From Stakelama marina (lineage in GTDB: Bacteria; Pseudomonadota; Alphaproteobacteria; Sphingomonadales; Sphingomonadaceae): a stretch of 64,000 bases of DNA. Below, piece after piece: positions 46,070 through 55,239 of the stretch. The notes under the pieces are model-generated. The model worked only from the letters and a program-made list of their open reading frames with translations, was not told where the DNA came from and did not search any database. A program made the position numbers and the translations under genes. The stretch spans positions 310,001 to 374,000 of the forward strand of contig NZ_JAGRQC010000002.1 in the NCBI RefSeq assembly GCF_018122655.1. Direction: 5' to 3'. Position 1 is the stretch's first letter. Each line of letters starts with the position of its first letter.

Positions 46070-46146
46070 GTCATCCCGACGAAAGTCAGCATCCAGATTC
46101 CGCAGCGTTTGCGTTTCCGGATGCCGAATCACGTTCGGCATGACGA
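46070..46146. repeat. Palindromic intergenic repeat, copy F
   Basis: About 77 bp bounded by gtcatcccgacgaa and ggcatgacgaa, with a right hairpin atgccgaa/ttcggcat (46121-46128 with 46134-46141). It lies between the convergent stops of pepN and phoD and may serve as a bidirectional transcript end. Confidence 0.62.
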
Positions 46147-46152
46147 AATAGT

Positions 46153-47784
46153 CTAGCCGTTCATCACCTTCGCGCCGCGCGTGACGGTGGCGCTGTGGCC
46201 AAGCGTCACGCGGTCCGACTTCTTCAGCACCGTGTCGCAGAACAGCCATTCGTTGGTCGCGCGGTCGGGCGTGAGCGAAAGCGTCATATAGCCGCGATTG
46301 CTGGTGTCGCACCATTTGAGCTCGGGATTGAAGCCGGCCAGCCCCTTCGCGACGACCTTCGGATCGACCACGGTCGCGGCTTCGAAGCCGGGCGAGGTGA
46401 CCGACTGGCCGGCGAATTCGACGCCCGCCGGCTTGCCGTCATGGCCGAGATCATACGCCCAGGCATTGTGGCTGTCGCCCGAGATGACGATCAGTTCCGA
46501 CCCCATGTCCTGCGCCGATTTCAGGAACCGCGCGCGCGCGGCGGGATAGCCGCCCCAATTGTCGAAGTTCATCGGCAGCCCCACCTTGCTCGCCATCAGA
46601 CCGCTCTGGACATAGGCGCGCGTGCGGGCCGAGGCGTCGTTTCCAATCCAGCTCGCCGCTTCGGGGGGCGTGCGCGTTTCGCCCATGATCGTGCCGAAGC
46701 CGACGACCTGCCAGCGCTTGCCGCGCTTCACCGATTTGGCCATCGCGTTCGCGAGCCAGGCCTCCTGTTCGCTGCCCATCATCGTCGCACCCGGGTCCAT
46801 CCAGGCGCCGTCGCGGAATTTCCTCAGCGCGGTTTCGGGGTCTTCCGACCGGAACAGCGGCGCAAGGTCGGGCTGTTCGGTGCGGCCGAGAAGGCGCGTT
46901 TCGGTGCGGAACAGCGTGGCGAGATCGCCGATCTCGTAGGTGCTCCACGGCGTTTCGGAGACCGGCAGCCATTCGCGATAGGCCTGCATCGCCGCGTCGC
47001 GACGGCGGTTCCACGGCCCCTCTTCCTTGGGCTGATGGTTCTGCGCGCCGCCTTCCCAGCTGTCATTTGCCGATTCATGGTCGTCCCATTGCAGAATCAT
47101 CGGCTTCATCTGGTGGAGCCGCTGCAGATCGGGGTCGGCGCGGTAGCTGGCATAGCGCAGCCGGTAATCGGCGAGGTGGATCGCCTCACCCGCCGGCTCG
47201 GGCCAGCGTCCGCCGACCGCACCGCCCGGAGGAGCATAGCCGCCGGTCTTATACTCGTAAAAATAGTCGCCGAGATGGATCGCGAGGTCGATATCGTCAC
47301 GGTCGGCGGCATGGCCATAGGCGTTGAAATAGCCGAACGGCATGTTCGAGCAGGAAAAGATCGCCGCCTTGAAGGCAGAAACGTCGCCCGCCGGCAGCGT
47401 CCTGGTCCGTCCCACCGGAGAGAAGCTGCCATCGGGCGCCACGAAGCGGTAGAAATAGCGCGTCGCGGGAGCGAGGCCGGCAACGACGATCTTTACCGTG
47501 TGGTCGCGCCACGGGCCGGTAATCATCGGCTCGCCCTCGATCACCTTGGTGAAATCGGCGTTCGGCGACAGTTCGACCTTCAGTTCGGCCTGTCCGCCAT
47601 CGGCGGGAATATAGCGCGTCCACAACAGCATCGAATCGGCCGATGGCTCTCCGCTCGCGACCGAATGGGTGAAACCCTTCGCCGCGGCGACCGTCGCCGC
47701 CCAGCCGAAACCGGGAACCGCAAAAGCGCCGATACCCAGCGTTCCCGTGAGCAACAGCGAGCGCCGGTCGATCGAAAGCGTCAT
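46153..47784 (-). CDS. phoD: Alkaline phosphatase D, Tat-exported
   Basis: A 543-residue phosphodiesterase/phosphomonoesterase. The N-terminus MTLSIDRRSLLLTGTLGIGA carries a twin-arginine signal. An N-terminal beta domain (HSVASGEPSADSMLLWTRY) is followed by a calcium/iron metallophosphatase core with HLGDYFYEYK, QWDDHESANDSW and ISGDSHNAWAYDL. It acts in the periplasm or outside the cell to release phosphate. The ATG at 47784 is chosen because the Tat motif begins there. No Pho box is obvious upstream. Confidence 0.93.
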   Translation of the reverse strand: MTLSIDRRSLLLTGTLGIGAFAVPGFGWAATVAAAKGFTHSVASGEPSADSMLLWTRYIPADGGQAELKVELSPNADFTKVIEGEPMITGPWRDHTVKIVVAGLAPATRYFYRFVAPDGSFSPVGRTRTLPAGDVSAFKAAIFSCSNMPFGYFNAYGHAADRDDIDLAIHLGDYFYEYKTGGYAPPGGAVGGRWPEPAGEAIHLADYRLRYASYRADPDLQRLHQMKPMILQWDDHESANDSWEGGAQNHQPKEEGPWNRRRDAAMQAYREWLPVSETPWSTYEIGDLATLFRTETRLLGRTEQPDLAPLFRSEDPETALRKFRDGAWMDPGATMMGSEQEAWLANAMAKSVKRGKRWQVVGFGTIMGETRTPPEAASWIGNDASARTRAYVQSGLMASKVGLPMNFDNWGGYPAARARFLKSAQDMGSELIVISGDSHNAWAYDLGHDGKPAGVEFAGQSVTSPGFEAATVVDPKVVAKGLAGFNPELKWCDTSNRGYMTLSLTPDRATNEWLFCDTVLKKSDRVTLGHSATVTRGAKVMNG

Positions 47785-47936
47785 AATCAAAAATCCTCGT
47801 TCCTGCGGATACGGCAATGCGCAGCCCTATCGCGCCCGGATATGGCGGGTTCGTGACAGCGGGTGCACGCCGCGCTAGACCCGTCGCCAACGAAACCGAT
47901 GCCGCCCGAATATGCGGCACAATCTTGAGGATGGGA

Positions 47937-49622
47937 ATGCGCAAGACTTTCATCGCCCTGCTGCTCGCCACCACCGCCTGCACGCCGAACGGAAACGGCG
48001 GCAACAACGCGGCGACGGGCAACACCACTGCCGATGCCGGCCAGGACAATTATTCGCTCGACGCGCAGCGCGCGAAGATCGCGCGGATCGACATGAAGCC
48101 GGACACGAGCTTCCTGAACGACGAACAGCGCAAGGTGGTGAACCTGCTGATCCAGGCATCGGATTACATGAACGCGATCTACCTGCGGCAGCGCGGCGCA
48201 AACCTGCCGCAGGTGCGCGAGCAGATCGCGAACAGCGACGCGCCGAACAAGCAGCAGTTGCTCGACATGTTCGACCTCAATTTCGGGCCGTGGGACAGCC
48301 TGGCAGAATTTCGGCCCTTCTGGGGCGAGGCGAAGTTTCCCGAGGGCGCGGGCTTCTATCCGCCCGACATGACGCGCGACGAATTCAACAAATATGTCGA
48401 GGCGCATCCCGACCAGAAGAAGGCGCTGACCAGCCTCTATACCGTGGTGAAGCGCGACGGCGACAAGCTGGTCGCGGTGCCCTATTCGGTCGAATACAAA
48501 CAGTGGCTGGAGCCTGCCGCAAAGCTGCTCGACCAGGCGGCCGACACGACGAGCAATCCCAGCCTGAAGAAGTTCCTCCACCTGCGCGCCAAGGCGTTCC
48601 GCACCGACGATTATTTCGAAAGCGAACTCGCGTGGATGGACCTGAAGGATACGCCGATCGAAGTCGCGATCGGGCCGTATGAAGTCTATACCGACCGGCT
48701 GTTCGGGCAGAAGGCGGCGTTCGAGAGCTTCGTGACGCTGAAGGACCCGCAGGAATCGGCGGCGCTCGCCAAGTACAAGAAATACCTCAAGGACATGGAG
48801 GGCAACCTCCCCGAACCCGACGAGGCGAAGAATTTCCGCCGCGGCTTCGCAAGCCCGATCGCGGTCGCGGAACAAATCCATGGCGGCGGCGACAATGTGC
48901 CCGGCGTGCAGACCATCGCGTTCAACCTGCCGAACGACGAGCGCGTGCGCGAGGCAAAGGGCGCGAAGAAGGTGATCCTGTCGAACGTGCTCGGCGCGAA
49001 ATATGAGCGCATCCTGAAACCGATGGCGCCGCTGGTGCTGGCCAAGGATCAGGCCGGGCTGGTGGTGAAGAAATACATGCAGCTCGAGACACTGTTCCAC
49101 GAGCTGTCGCACAGCCTGGGGCCGGGCACGATCACCGTCGACGGTCGCCAGACCACGGTCGATGCCGAACTGAAGGACCAGGCATCGGCGCTCGAAGAGG
49201 CCAAGGCCGATGTTGCGGGCGTGTGGAACATCCTGTTCATGATGCAGAAGGGCGAACTGCCCATCTCCGAACGGCCCCAGCTATTCGCATCCTATGTCGC
49301 CGGCCTGTTCCGCTCGGTACGCTTCGGCACCGAGGAAGCGCACGGCGAAGGCGCGGCGATGCAGCTCGCCTATCTGCAGAACAAGGGCGCGATCACCTGG
49401 GACGAACAGGCACAGCGTTTCCGCGTCGACAATGCGAAGATGGAAAGCGGCGTGCATGACCTGCTGCACGACATCCTCGCGCTGCAGGCGGCGGGCGATT
49501 ATGACGGCACCAAGGCGTTCATGGGCAAATGGGCGCATCTCGACGCCAATGCCAAAAAGGTAATCGGGTCGATGGGATCGATCCCCGTCGACATCCAGCC
49601 GATCTATCCGGAAAAGATCTGA
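47937..49622 (+). CDS. M49 (dipeptidyl-peptidase III) family metallopeptidase, probable lipoprotein
   Basis: A 561-residue protein. The N-terminus MRKTFIALLLATTAC fits a lipoprotein signal with Cys15, followed by a Gly/Asn/Thr-rich linker. The zinc motif is His388-Glu-Leu-Ser-His392 (LFHELSHSLGPGTI), with the downstream EEAKADVAGVWNILF in place of the family EECRAE. Most DPP III proteins have HExxGH; an HExxH form is known in some bacterial members. It probably removes dipeptides in the periplasm. The ATG at 47937 has gagg seven bases upstream. Confidence 0.87.
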   Translation: MRKTFIALLLATTACTPNGNGGNNAATGNTTADAGQDNYSLDAQRAKIARIDMKPDTSFLNDEQRKVVNLLIQASDYMNAIYLRQRGANLPQVREQIANSDAPNKQQLLDMFDLNFGPWDSLAEFRPFWGEAKFPEGAGFYPPDMTRDEFNKYVEAHPDQKKALTSLYTVVKRDGDKLVAVPYSVEYKQWLEPAAKLLDQAADTTSNPSLKKFLHLRAKAFRTDDYFESELAWMDLKDTPIEVAIGPYEVYTDRLFGQKAAFESFVTLKDPQESAALAKYKKYLKDMEGNLPEPDEAKNFRRGFASPIAVAEQIHGGGDNVPGVQTIAFNLPNDERVREAKGAKKVILSNVLGAKYERILKPMAPLVLAKDQAGLVVKKYMQLETLFHELSHSLGPGTITVDGRQTTVDAELKDQASALEEAKADVAGVWNILFMMQKGELPISERPQLFASYVAGLFRSVRFGTEEAHGEGAAMQLAYLQNKGAITWDEQAQRFRVDNAKMESGVHDLLHDILALQAAGDYDGTKAFMGKWAHLDANAKKVIGSMGSIPVDIQPIYPEKI

Positions 49623-49782
49623 GACCGGCCGGTATCCTCGGTGCCCGTTCACGACCAGGGGCGCCGAGGGTCCGGACGGGCTGAGCCACCGCCACCATCG
49701 GTCCCGATGACGCGTTCACCCCCGAGCTTGCCGAAGGGCGGTTCGACGATGTCGCCCCTCGCTGATCTTCGCGCGACCGGAA

Positions 49783-50964
49783 TCAGGCGGCGCGGCGCCT
49801 GGCGCGTTCGTCGATCAGCGTCTGATAATAGTCGATCAGGTCGGCGGCGTGATCGCGGTCGGTGCGGACATGTTCGGCGGCGTGATTGGCGGCTGCCTTC
49901 AGGATTTTCCAGTCGCGCGCGAACAGACGCTTGATCGCCTGCGTCGCCGAACGCGCATCGCGCGCGGCATAGGTTTCGGCATAGACCGGATCGGAAATTT
50001 CATATGCGCCGCCTTCGTCGGGAACGACCAGCGGCAGGCCCGACGCCAGCGCCTCCAGCCCGACAAGGCCGAACGGCTCTGCATCGGAGCCGTGGATCAG
50101 CGCGTCGCAGCTTGCCATGATCCGGGCGAGACGCGGGCGATCATAGACGGGGCGGAACATCTTGATGTGCGGGCTGCCGGCGATGCGCCGTTCGAGACGG
50201 TGCTGATGCACGCCCTGCCCGATCAGGATCATCCCGACCGGCAAATCGTGCCCCGCGGCTTCCACCGCGTCGAAGACCATCGGCCAGCGCTTTTCGGGAT
50301 GGTGACGGCCCAGCCCGAGCAGAAGATGTCCGTCCTCGGGCAATTGAAGCTGGGCGAGCAGCGCGCGGCGCAGTTTCTCGTCGCGCAGACCCGGTGAAAA
50401 GAAACCGCGCTGGATGCCGAGCGGCATCGACTTGTGAACTGTCAGGCCGCGCGCGGCGTGGCGCTTGTAGAGCGCCGGCCCGTTGGTGACGAAAACGTCC
50501 AGCCGCGACAGGAACCGGTCCATATAGCGGCTGTACCAGTCGAACGCGGCTTCGATCTGTTCGGGCGTACCCAGCGCTTCGAACCAGCGCTTCGGGTACG
50601 CCCCGACATTGTCGTTATGCGCGAAGAAGACCTTCAGCGCATCGCCCTTCCAGTTGGCGAGAATCCAGCCCGGCCGCCAGGGCGAGCTGGTTTCGACGAC
50701 ATCGGGTTGCAGCCTGTCGAGCCAGGCATGGATCGGCGCTTCGGCAAAAAACAGGCGGTAATTGCGGTCGAACAGCAGCGGCGGCGACTTGACCCAGATG
50801 ATCCTGCCGCCGCCGATCCGTTCCTCGACCTCGTCTCTTCTGCCCGGCGCGATGATGATGAGTTCGTGGCCCATTTCGGCCATGATCGCCATCTTGCGCT
50901 CGAGATAGGTTCGCACGCCCCCGCCGGTTGGCGAGTAGAACTCGTTCACATCGACGACGCGCAT
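49783..50964 (-). CDS. Glycosyltransferase, GT4-like
   Basis: A 393-residue GT-B fold glycosyltransferase. The N-terminal domain begins MRVVDVNEFYSPTGGGVRTY, with the glycine-rich loop of GT4 enzymes. The C-terminal donor-binding domain has LLLGLGRHHPEKRW and SDAEPFGLVGLEALASGLP, which holds the E-x7-E retaining signature. The acceptor is unknown; one role could be adding a hexose to a glycolipid. A long open extension upstream (to 51288) is antisense noise over the next gene. It is third in a leftward trio after the membrane protein and DUF2141 genes. Confidence 0.88.
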   Translation of the reverse strand: MRVVDVNEFYSPTGGGVRTYLERKMAIMAEMGHELIIIAPGRRDEVEERIGGGRIIWVKSPPLLFDRNYRLFFAEAPIHAWLDRLQPDVVETSSPWRPGWILANWKGDALKVFFAHNDNVGAYPKRWFEALGTPEQIEAAFDWYSRYMDRFLSRLDVFVTNGPALYKRHAARGLTVHKSMPLGIQRGFFSPGLRDEKLRRALLAQLQLPEDGHLLLGLGRHHPEKRWPMVFDAVEAAGHDLPVGMILIGQGVHQHRLERRIAGSPHIKMFRPVYDRPRLARIMASCDALIHGSDAEPFGLVGLEALASGLPLVVPDEGGAYEISDPVYAETYAARDARSATQAIKRLFARDWKILKAAANHAAEHVRTDRDHAADLIDYYQTLIDERARRRAA

Positions 50965-50983
50965 CCGCCCAACGCGGCCGTCG

Positions 50984-51514
50984 TCAGTTCTTGAGCGGGC
51001 CGAAGCCCGAAAGACCGCGCAGATACTGCGCGCGGATGTTCGCAACGGTAATGCCGGTGCCGACGCTGATCTCCGCCTCATCGACATCGGGCTTGCTGCG
51101 GCCGAGCTTGTCATTGCTCGGCACGCCTGCGCCGTCCTTCCAGAAATTGAACTTGTTCTTGCCGTCGCGGTCATGCGTGAAGAACAGCGCATAGGTGCCC
51201 GGATGCGGCGCCTTGATGCACAGCGCGACCGGCCCCGAAGCGGGCATATCGGCCCAAACGCGGCGGAACGTCTTGCCCTCGCGCTCAAGGTCGTGATCGT
51301 CCTTCAGGAAATCATCCTTGGTCGCCGGATAGAGTTCGAGCTTCAGGCGACCGGTGCGGTCCTTCAACCCGGTGACGTTGACCCGGATCGCGGGTCCGTC
51401 GTTCGAATTGCAGGCCGCGGCATCGCTGCCGATCGTACCCCCGGCCTGAGCCGCGGCAGGCGCGGCGACCAAGGCACAGCCAAGTGCGGCGAAAATGAAT
51501 TTGGTAACGGTCAT
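50984..51514 (-). CDS. DUF2141 domain secreted protein
   Basis: A 176-residue protein with a signal peptide (MTVTKFIFAALGCALVAAPA, cleavage probably after AAA-Q at about residue 22). The DUF2141 domain shows VNVTGLKDRTGRLKLELYPA and PGTYALFFTHDRDGKNKFNF. The family is beta-rich and periplasmic, with unknown function. Its ATG overlaps the stop of the upstream membrane-protein gene by one base (TAATG), so translation is coupled. The GT4 gene follows after 19 bases. Confidence 0.87.
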   Translation of the reverse strand: MTVTKFIFAALGCALVAAPAAAQAGGTIGSDAAACNSNDGPAIRVNVTGLKDRTGRLKLELYPATKDDFLKDDHDLEREGKTFRRVWADMPASGPVALCIKAPHPGTYALFFTHDRDGKNKFNFWKDGAGVPSNDKLGRSKPDVDEAEISVGTGITVANIRAQYLRGLSGFGPLKN

Positions 51515-52461
51515 TATCCTTTTCCCATCAGCGCTTGCAGGCTGAAGAAGCCGGCGAGAACAACATGCAACAGCAGGGTCAACGCGGCGGCAAAGGCGAT
51601 CATGTCGGAGATCGCCTGCCCTTCACCGATCAACATAATCGCGAAGTTGGCGAAAAGAAGGTCCTTGTTCGGCACCAATGGGAGGCGCGACGCAAGCAAC
51701 CGTGCCGCCGCCAGAAACGTCCACATGAACAGCGAAACCTCTGGCAGGGCGAAGTGCCAGGCGAACGCGGACGCTACCGTACCGAGCAGGATACGGCCGC
51801 AGTGCATGCGGAAAATCCACCACAGCCTGGCGCGGCGCAGCGAAAAGACACGGCTCGAAAACAACAGGAAACCAAGCGAAGTCGCGAAGATGATCGCGGT
51901 CGAACCGGCGAGTACGCGGAACTGATGGCCCGTCATCAGGTCCTTGCCCAAGGGCAGGACAAAGGCGAGCATCGCCAGCGTGATGACATTGCCTGCAACC
52001 GCCGACAGGATGCTCACGTCCTTCACCGCGCCGAACGGGGCGACGACCATCTTCATCTTCGCGCGCGCCCATGCGTAGAAATAGGCGTCACCCGAATATC
52101 CGAACACGACATCGTTCGCGATCCGCTTGCGAACGAGCGCCGCAAAGCCCTTCGCGGTCAGATCCCACAACCGTCGGAAGATCAGAAAATCGAACAGCGG
52201 CGATGCGATATAAGCGACGAAGAATGCGATATAGAATAGCGGGTTCTGCGGCAGGGTGCGCGAAAGCCCGACAAGGCCCTGATCAAACAACTCCTTCGCC
52301 AGGCCGGCGACCATCAGCAGCGATAGCGCCATGCCCAGCCATACCGGCCAGCGGTGGCGGATGTCCTTGAACGGCTCCAGACCGGCGAGATCGGCCGTCC
52401 GCGCAAGTGCGGGCTCCGCCGCGTCGGCGGTCGGTGACAGGCTGGGCTGTGATCCGTTCAT
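51514..52461 (-). CDS. Polytopic membrane protein of unknown function
   Basis: A 315-residue protein with about eight hydrophobic segments. After a soluble N-terminus (about 38 residues) comes WPVWLGMALSLLMVAGLAKE. Later features are FVAYIASPLFDFLIFRRLW, FGYSGDAYFYAWARAKM and LAAARLLASRLPLVPNKDLLF. The spacing resembles the lysylphosphatidylglycerol synthase/flippase-like superfamily, but I see no motif that proves this. It is first in a coupled trio with DUF2141 and GT4 genes, which suggests a role in making or moving a glycolipid or surface glycan. Confidence 0.75.
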   Translation of the reverse strand: MNGSQPSLSPTADAAEPALARTADLAGLEPFKDIRHRWPVWLGMALSLLMVAGLAKELFDQGLVGLSRTLPQNPLFYIAFFVAYIASPLFDFLIFRRLWDLTAKGFAALVRKRIANDVVFGYSGDAYFYAWARAKMKMVVAPFGAVKDVSILSAVAGNVITLAMLAFVLPLGKDLMTGHQFRVLAGSTAIIFATSLGFLLFSSRVFSLRRARLWWIFRMHCGRILLGTVASAFAWHFALPEVSLFMWTFLAAARLLASRLPLVPNKDLLFANFAIMLIGEGQAISDMIAFAAALTLLLHVVLAGFFSLQALMGKG

Positions 52462-52615
52462 CGAAGCGATTCTTCCGCTGCCCTGATCTAGTACGGCATC
52501 GGGCAGGCGATCCGCCCGGACAATGCGCGCTACCGACGAATTGCGTCAAAAGCGCGGCGCAGATGGGGATCGGTACGCCAAAGTTCAATCGCGCCGGGCG
52601 CGCGGGCGATGGCGA

Positions 52616-53254
52616 TCAGAGCGACGCGACGCCCTTTACGCGGTCGGGATGCGCCCGGGCGAACGCATCGAGCTCGCTTGCCGCGGCATCGGCACGAACA
52701 AGTCCGGGATAGGCGTCTAGCGGAACATCGAAGCGGCGCGCGTTAAACATCTGCGGCACCAGGCAGACATCGGCGAGATTGGGCGCATCGCCGCCCAGGA
52801 ACGGGCCGTCGCCGACGGTCTTTTCCAGCGCGTCGAACCCTTGCACGACCCAGTGGCGATACCAGTCGTCGCGCGCGGCCTTTTCGACACCAAGGTCGCG
52901 TTCGAGATAGCGCAGCACGCGCAGATTATCGATCGGGTGAATGTCGCAGGCGATGGCATAGACCTGCGCCAGAACCCGGGCACGAGCGGTCGGCTCCGCA
53001 GGCAGGAGCGCGGGGTTCGGGTATTTCGCCTCGATCCAGTCGATGATCGCCAGGCTCTGGCTCAGCATCGCAACGCCGGTGTCGAGTACCGGGACGAGCC
53101 CTTGCGGATTGCGTGCGAGGTGATCGGGCGAACGCTGCTCGTTGTCGACGAGCATCACGTCCTCGCGCGTGTAGGCCACGCCCTTCAGACCCAGCGCAAT
53201 GCGCACCCGGTATCCCGCCGACGAACGGAAATAATCATAGAGGTGCAGCGTCAT
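52616..53254 (-). CDS. maiA: Maleylacetoacetate isomerase, zeta-class GST
   Basis: A 212-residue glutathione S-transferase fold protein that isomerises maleylacetoacetate to fumarylacetoacetate in tyrosine/homogentisate breakdown. The N-terminal thioredoxin-like domain begins TLHLYDYFRSSAGYRVRIAL; zeta GSTs usually have SSCS or SSAS at the catalytic Ser, and here the motif is SSAG. LARNPQGLVPVLDTG and LSQSLAIIDWIE bind glutathione. The ATG at 53254 has ggaggggg upstream and overlaps the AI-2E permease stop by 4 bases. No other homogentisate pathway gene is in the window. Confidence 0.88.
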   Translation of the reverse strand: MTLHLYDYFRSSAGYRVRIALGLKGVAYTREDVMLVDNEQRSPDHLARNPQGLVPVLDTGVAMLSQSLAIIDWIEAKYPNPALLPAEPTARARVLAQVYAIACDIHPIDNLRVLRYLERDLGVEKAARDDWYRHWVVQGFDALEKTVGDGPFLGGDAPNLADVCLVPQMFNARRFDVPLDAYPGLVRADAAASELDAFARAHPDRVKGVASL

Positions 53255-54327
53255 TCGTCCCCCTCCTCTTCCCGCTTTTCTGGCCTGCCGGAGATTTCCG
53301 ATCCGCGTTCGAGCGCAACCTTTATCATCGCGGTCATCGGATCGGCGAGCGCAAGGCCGAGGACGCCGAACAGCGCGCTGGTCAGGATCTGCGCCGACAG
53401 GGTCAGCGCCGGCGGAAGATCGACGGTCCGCCGGGCGACCATGGGAATGACGACATAGCCATCGAACGTCTGCACGCCGAAATAGATGATGATCGCCCAG
53501 AAACCGGTATCGGTCCCCGCGCTGAACCCGACCGAGACCATCAGCACGCCGCTGATAAAGGCGCCGATATTGGGAATGAAGGCGAGCAGGCCCGTCAGGA
53601 TGCCGAGCAACAGCGCCATCGGCACGCCGGCGGCCCAAAGCAGCAGCCAGGTCAGCGTTCCTTCGAACGCCATGCCGACCAGGCGCCCAGCCAGCAACCT
53701 GCGCATCGTGAACGCCATCCGATCGACGGTGACGGCAAAGTCCTCTCGCTTGTCGCTGGGAACCAGCCATTGCAGCCCGCGGTCATAGATGCGCGGTTCC
53801 ATCGCGACGAACAGGCCGATGACGAGGATCATGAACAGGCTGGTGATCGCGCCGACCGCGCTGCCGACAAAGCTGGTCAGCCGTCCAACCGAACCAAGCG
53901 CCTGTTTCAGCAAACCGCCAATATCCTGCCGCCCGGGAATGATGCCCTGATCGGCGGCCCATCCAGCAACCTTGTTGGCCTGTACCTGCATGGTGTGCTT
54001 CAGCTGTTCGGCCTGCGACGCGATCTGGACGCCGGTCAGATAGAAGACGCCGAGCACGAACGCGGTCGCGAGCACGACGACGATCAGCAGCCGCAACCCG
54101 CGCGGGATCGGCAATACGCGCCCGAGCAGCCGCACGCCACCGTCGAGCATCGCGGCAAATACCAGACCGCCGAAGATAATCAGCAGCGGCTGGATGAGGA
54201 CGACGACCAGGCCGATCGCGACCGCGAGCGAAAACCAGACGCTCGCCCGGCGCAATTCGGCGCGCATCGCCGGATCGCGCATCTCGTTGGGGCCGGGCTG
54301 GTGCGCCGCGACGTGCTCGTCGGCCAT
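53251..54327 (-). CDS. AI-2E family transporter-like permease
   Basis: A 358-residue membrane protein with about eight helices. Family features are the N-terminal hydrophobic pair around LVVVLIQPLLIIFGGLVFAA and the central FIPNIGAFISGVLM with a C-terminal TFDGYVVIPMVARRTVDLPPA. Members include TqsA-like exporters and sodium/proton antiporters, so the substrate is uncertain. Its ATG abuts the lepB stop with no gap, and its stop overlaps the maiA start, so it belongs to the pyrE operon. Confidence 0.9.
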   Translation of the reverse strand: MADEHVAAHQPGPNEMRDPAMRAELRRASVWFSLAVAIGLVVVLIQPLLIIFGGLVFAAMLDGGVRLLGRVLPIPRGLRLLIVVVLATAFVLGVFYLTGVQIASQAEQLKHTMQVQANKVAGWAADQGIIPGRQDIGGLLKQALGSVGRLTSFVGSAVGAITSLFMILVIGLFVAMEPRIYDRGLQWLVPSDKREDFAVTVDRMAFTMRRLLAGRLVGMAFEGTLTWLLLWAAGVPMALLLGILTGLLAFIPNIGAFISGVLMVSVGFSAGTDTGFWAIIIYFGVQTFDGYVVIPMVARRTVDLPPALTLSAQILTSALFGVLGLALADPMTAMIKVALERGSEISGRPEKREEEGDE

Positions 54328-55239
54328 CTAGTTCCCCCTGGCGGGCGCTGCGTCCTGTTCGGGATGCAGCGTCGTTCCGGCGCGCCCGCTACGGAACGCC
54401 TTGCCCCAGGTCAGCGGGTCCAAGCTTCCATAGCCGTCGAGCGAGAAGGTGATGAATTCGGCGCGGCCACCGAGATTTTCCCAGGGAATCGGCCCACCCA
54501 GCCCATTGTCGGCAAGGCTGAACCGGCTGTCCGCGCTGTTGTCGCGATTATCGCCCATCAGGAAGACCTTGTCCTCCGGCACCGTGATCGGGCCATATTC
54601 GTCGCTGGCGGGGCGGAAACCGAGGTCGATCGTGTCGTAAGACCGGCCGCTGGGCAGCGTCTCGCGATAGATGGGCAGCTTGCAGTACAGCTTGCCGTCC
54701 GACCCGCGCACGCGATGCCCGTAATAATGCGCTTCGTCGCAATGGGTATTGCCGTCGACCGGGATCATCCGGTCGCCCATGAAACGCCGCGGAATCTTCT
54801 GCCCGTTCAGATAGACGACGCCGCCGCGCACCTCGATCCGGTCACCGGGCAGGCCGATGACACGCTTGATATAGTCTTCATGGCTGCCCGGGGGCACCGC
54901 GATCACTACATCGCCGCGCTTCGGCATGTGCCCGAACAGCCGCCCATGGATGAAGGGCAGCAGGTGAAAGGTCGGCGTGACGTAGGAATAGCCATAGGGA
55001 TATTTGGTTACCACCAGCCGGTCGCCGACGAGCAGCGTGGGCATCATCGATTCGGACGGGATGTAGAACGGTTTCGCGACGAGGCTGTGGAAGGCGAGCA
55101 CCCCGAGAATCAGCCAGAAGATACCGCGAGCTTCGGCCCACCAGTCGGTCGCGCCGCCCTTTTTCTTCGTATCCTTCGCGGGTGTGGCGCCGCCGGCAGG
55201 ATCGCTTTCCGAATTCAACGCCAGGTCGTTACTCGTCAT
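54328..55239 (-). CDS. lepB: Signal peptidase I
   Basis: Membrane serine protease that removes Sec and Tat signal peptides. The 303-residue protein has one clear membrane helix (about 38-53), the nucleophile Ser64 in [15 protein letters not shown] and the general base Lys125 in [18 protein letters not shown]. The C-terminal box [15 protein letters not shown] is complete. It is part of the tight leftward run pyrE-pdxJ-acpS-lepB and overlaps acpS by 4 bases. The usual downstream rnc-era pair is absent; an AI-2E permease follows instead. Confidence 0.96.
   Translation of the reverse strand: MTSNDLALNSESDPAGGATPAKDTKKKGGATDWWAEARGIFWLILGVLAFHSLVAKPFYIPSESMMPTLLVGDRLVVTKYPYGYSYVTPTFHLLPFIHGRLFGHMPKRGDVVIAVPPGSHEDYIKRVIGLPGDRIEVRGGVVYLNGQKIPRRFMGDRMIPVDGNTHCDEAHYYGHRVRGSDGKLYCKLPIYRETLPSGRSYDTIDLGFRPASDEYGPITVPEDKVFLMGDNRDNSADSRFSLADNGLGGPIPWENLGGRAEFITFSLDGYGSLDPLTWGKAFRSGRAGTTLHPEQDAAPARGN

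Noticed and set aside
46195..47856. A 553-codon plus-strand frame over phoD
   Set aside because: It is antisense to a clear Tat-exported phosphatase and rich in Arg and His as expected for a shadow.
49640..49760. A possible further degenerate copy of the palindromic repeat family between the M49 and GT4 genes
   Set aside because: It has cacccccgagcttgccgaagggcgg, which recalls another sphingomonad repeat, but I could not define two matching hairpins or the ends.
52530..52615. A coding-like minus-strand stretch (IELWRTDPHLRRAFDAIRR then stop) just after maiA
   Set aside because: No start codon is found in that frame before it runs into maiA, and I know no matching family. It could be a remnant, but the evidence is too thin to list.
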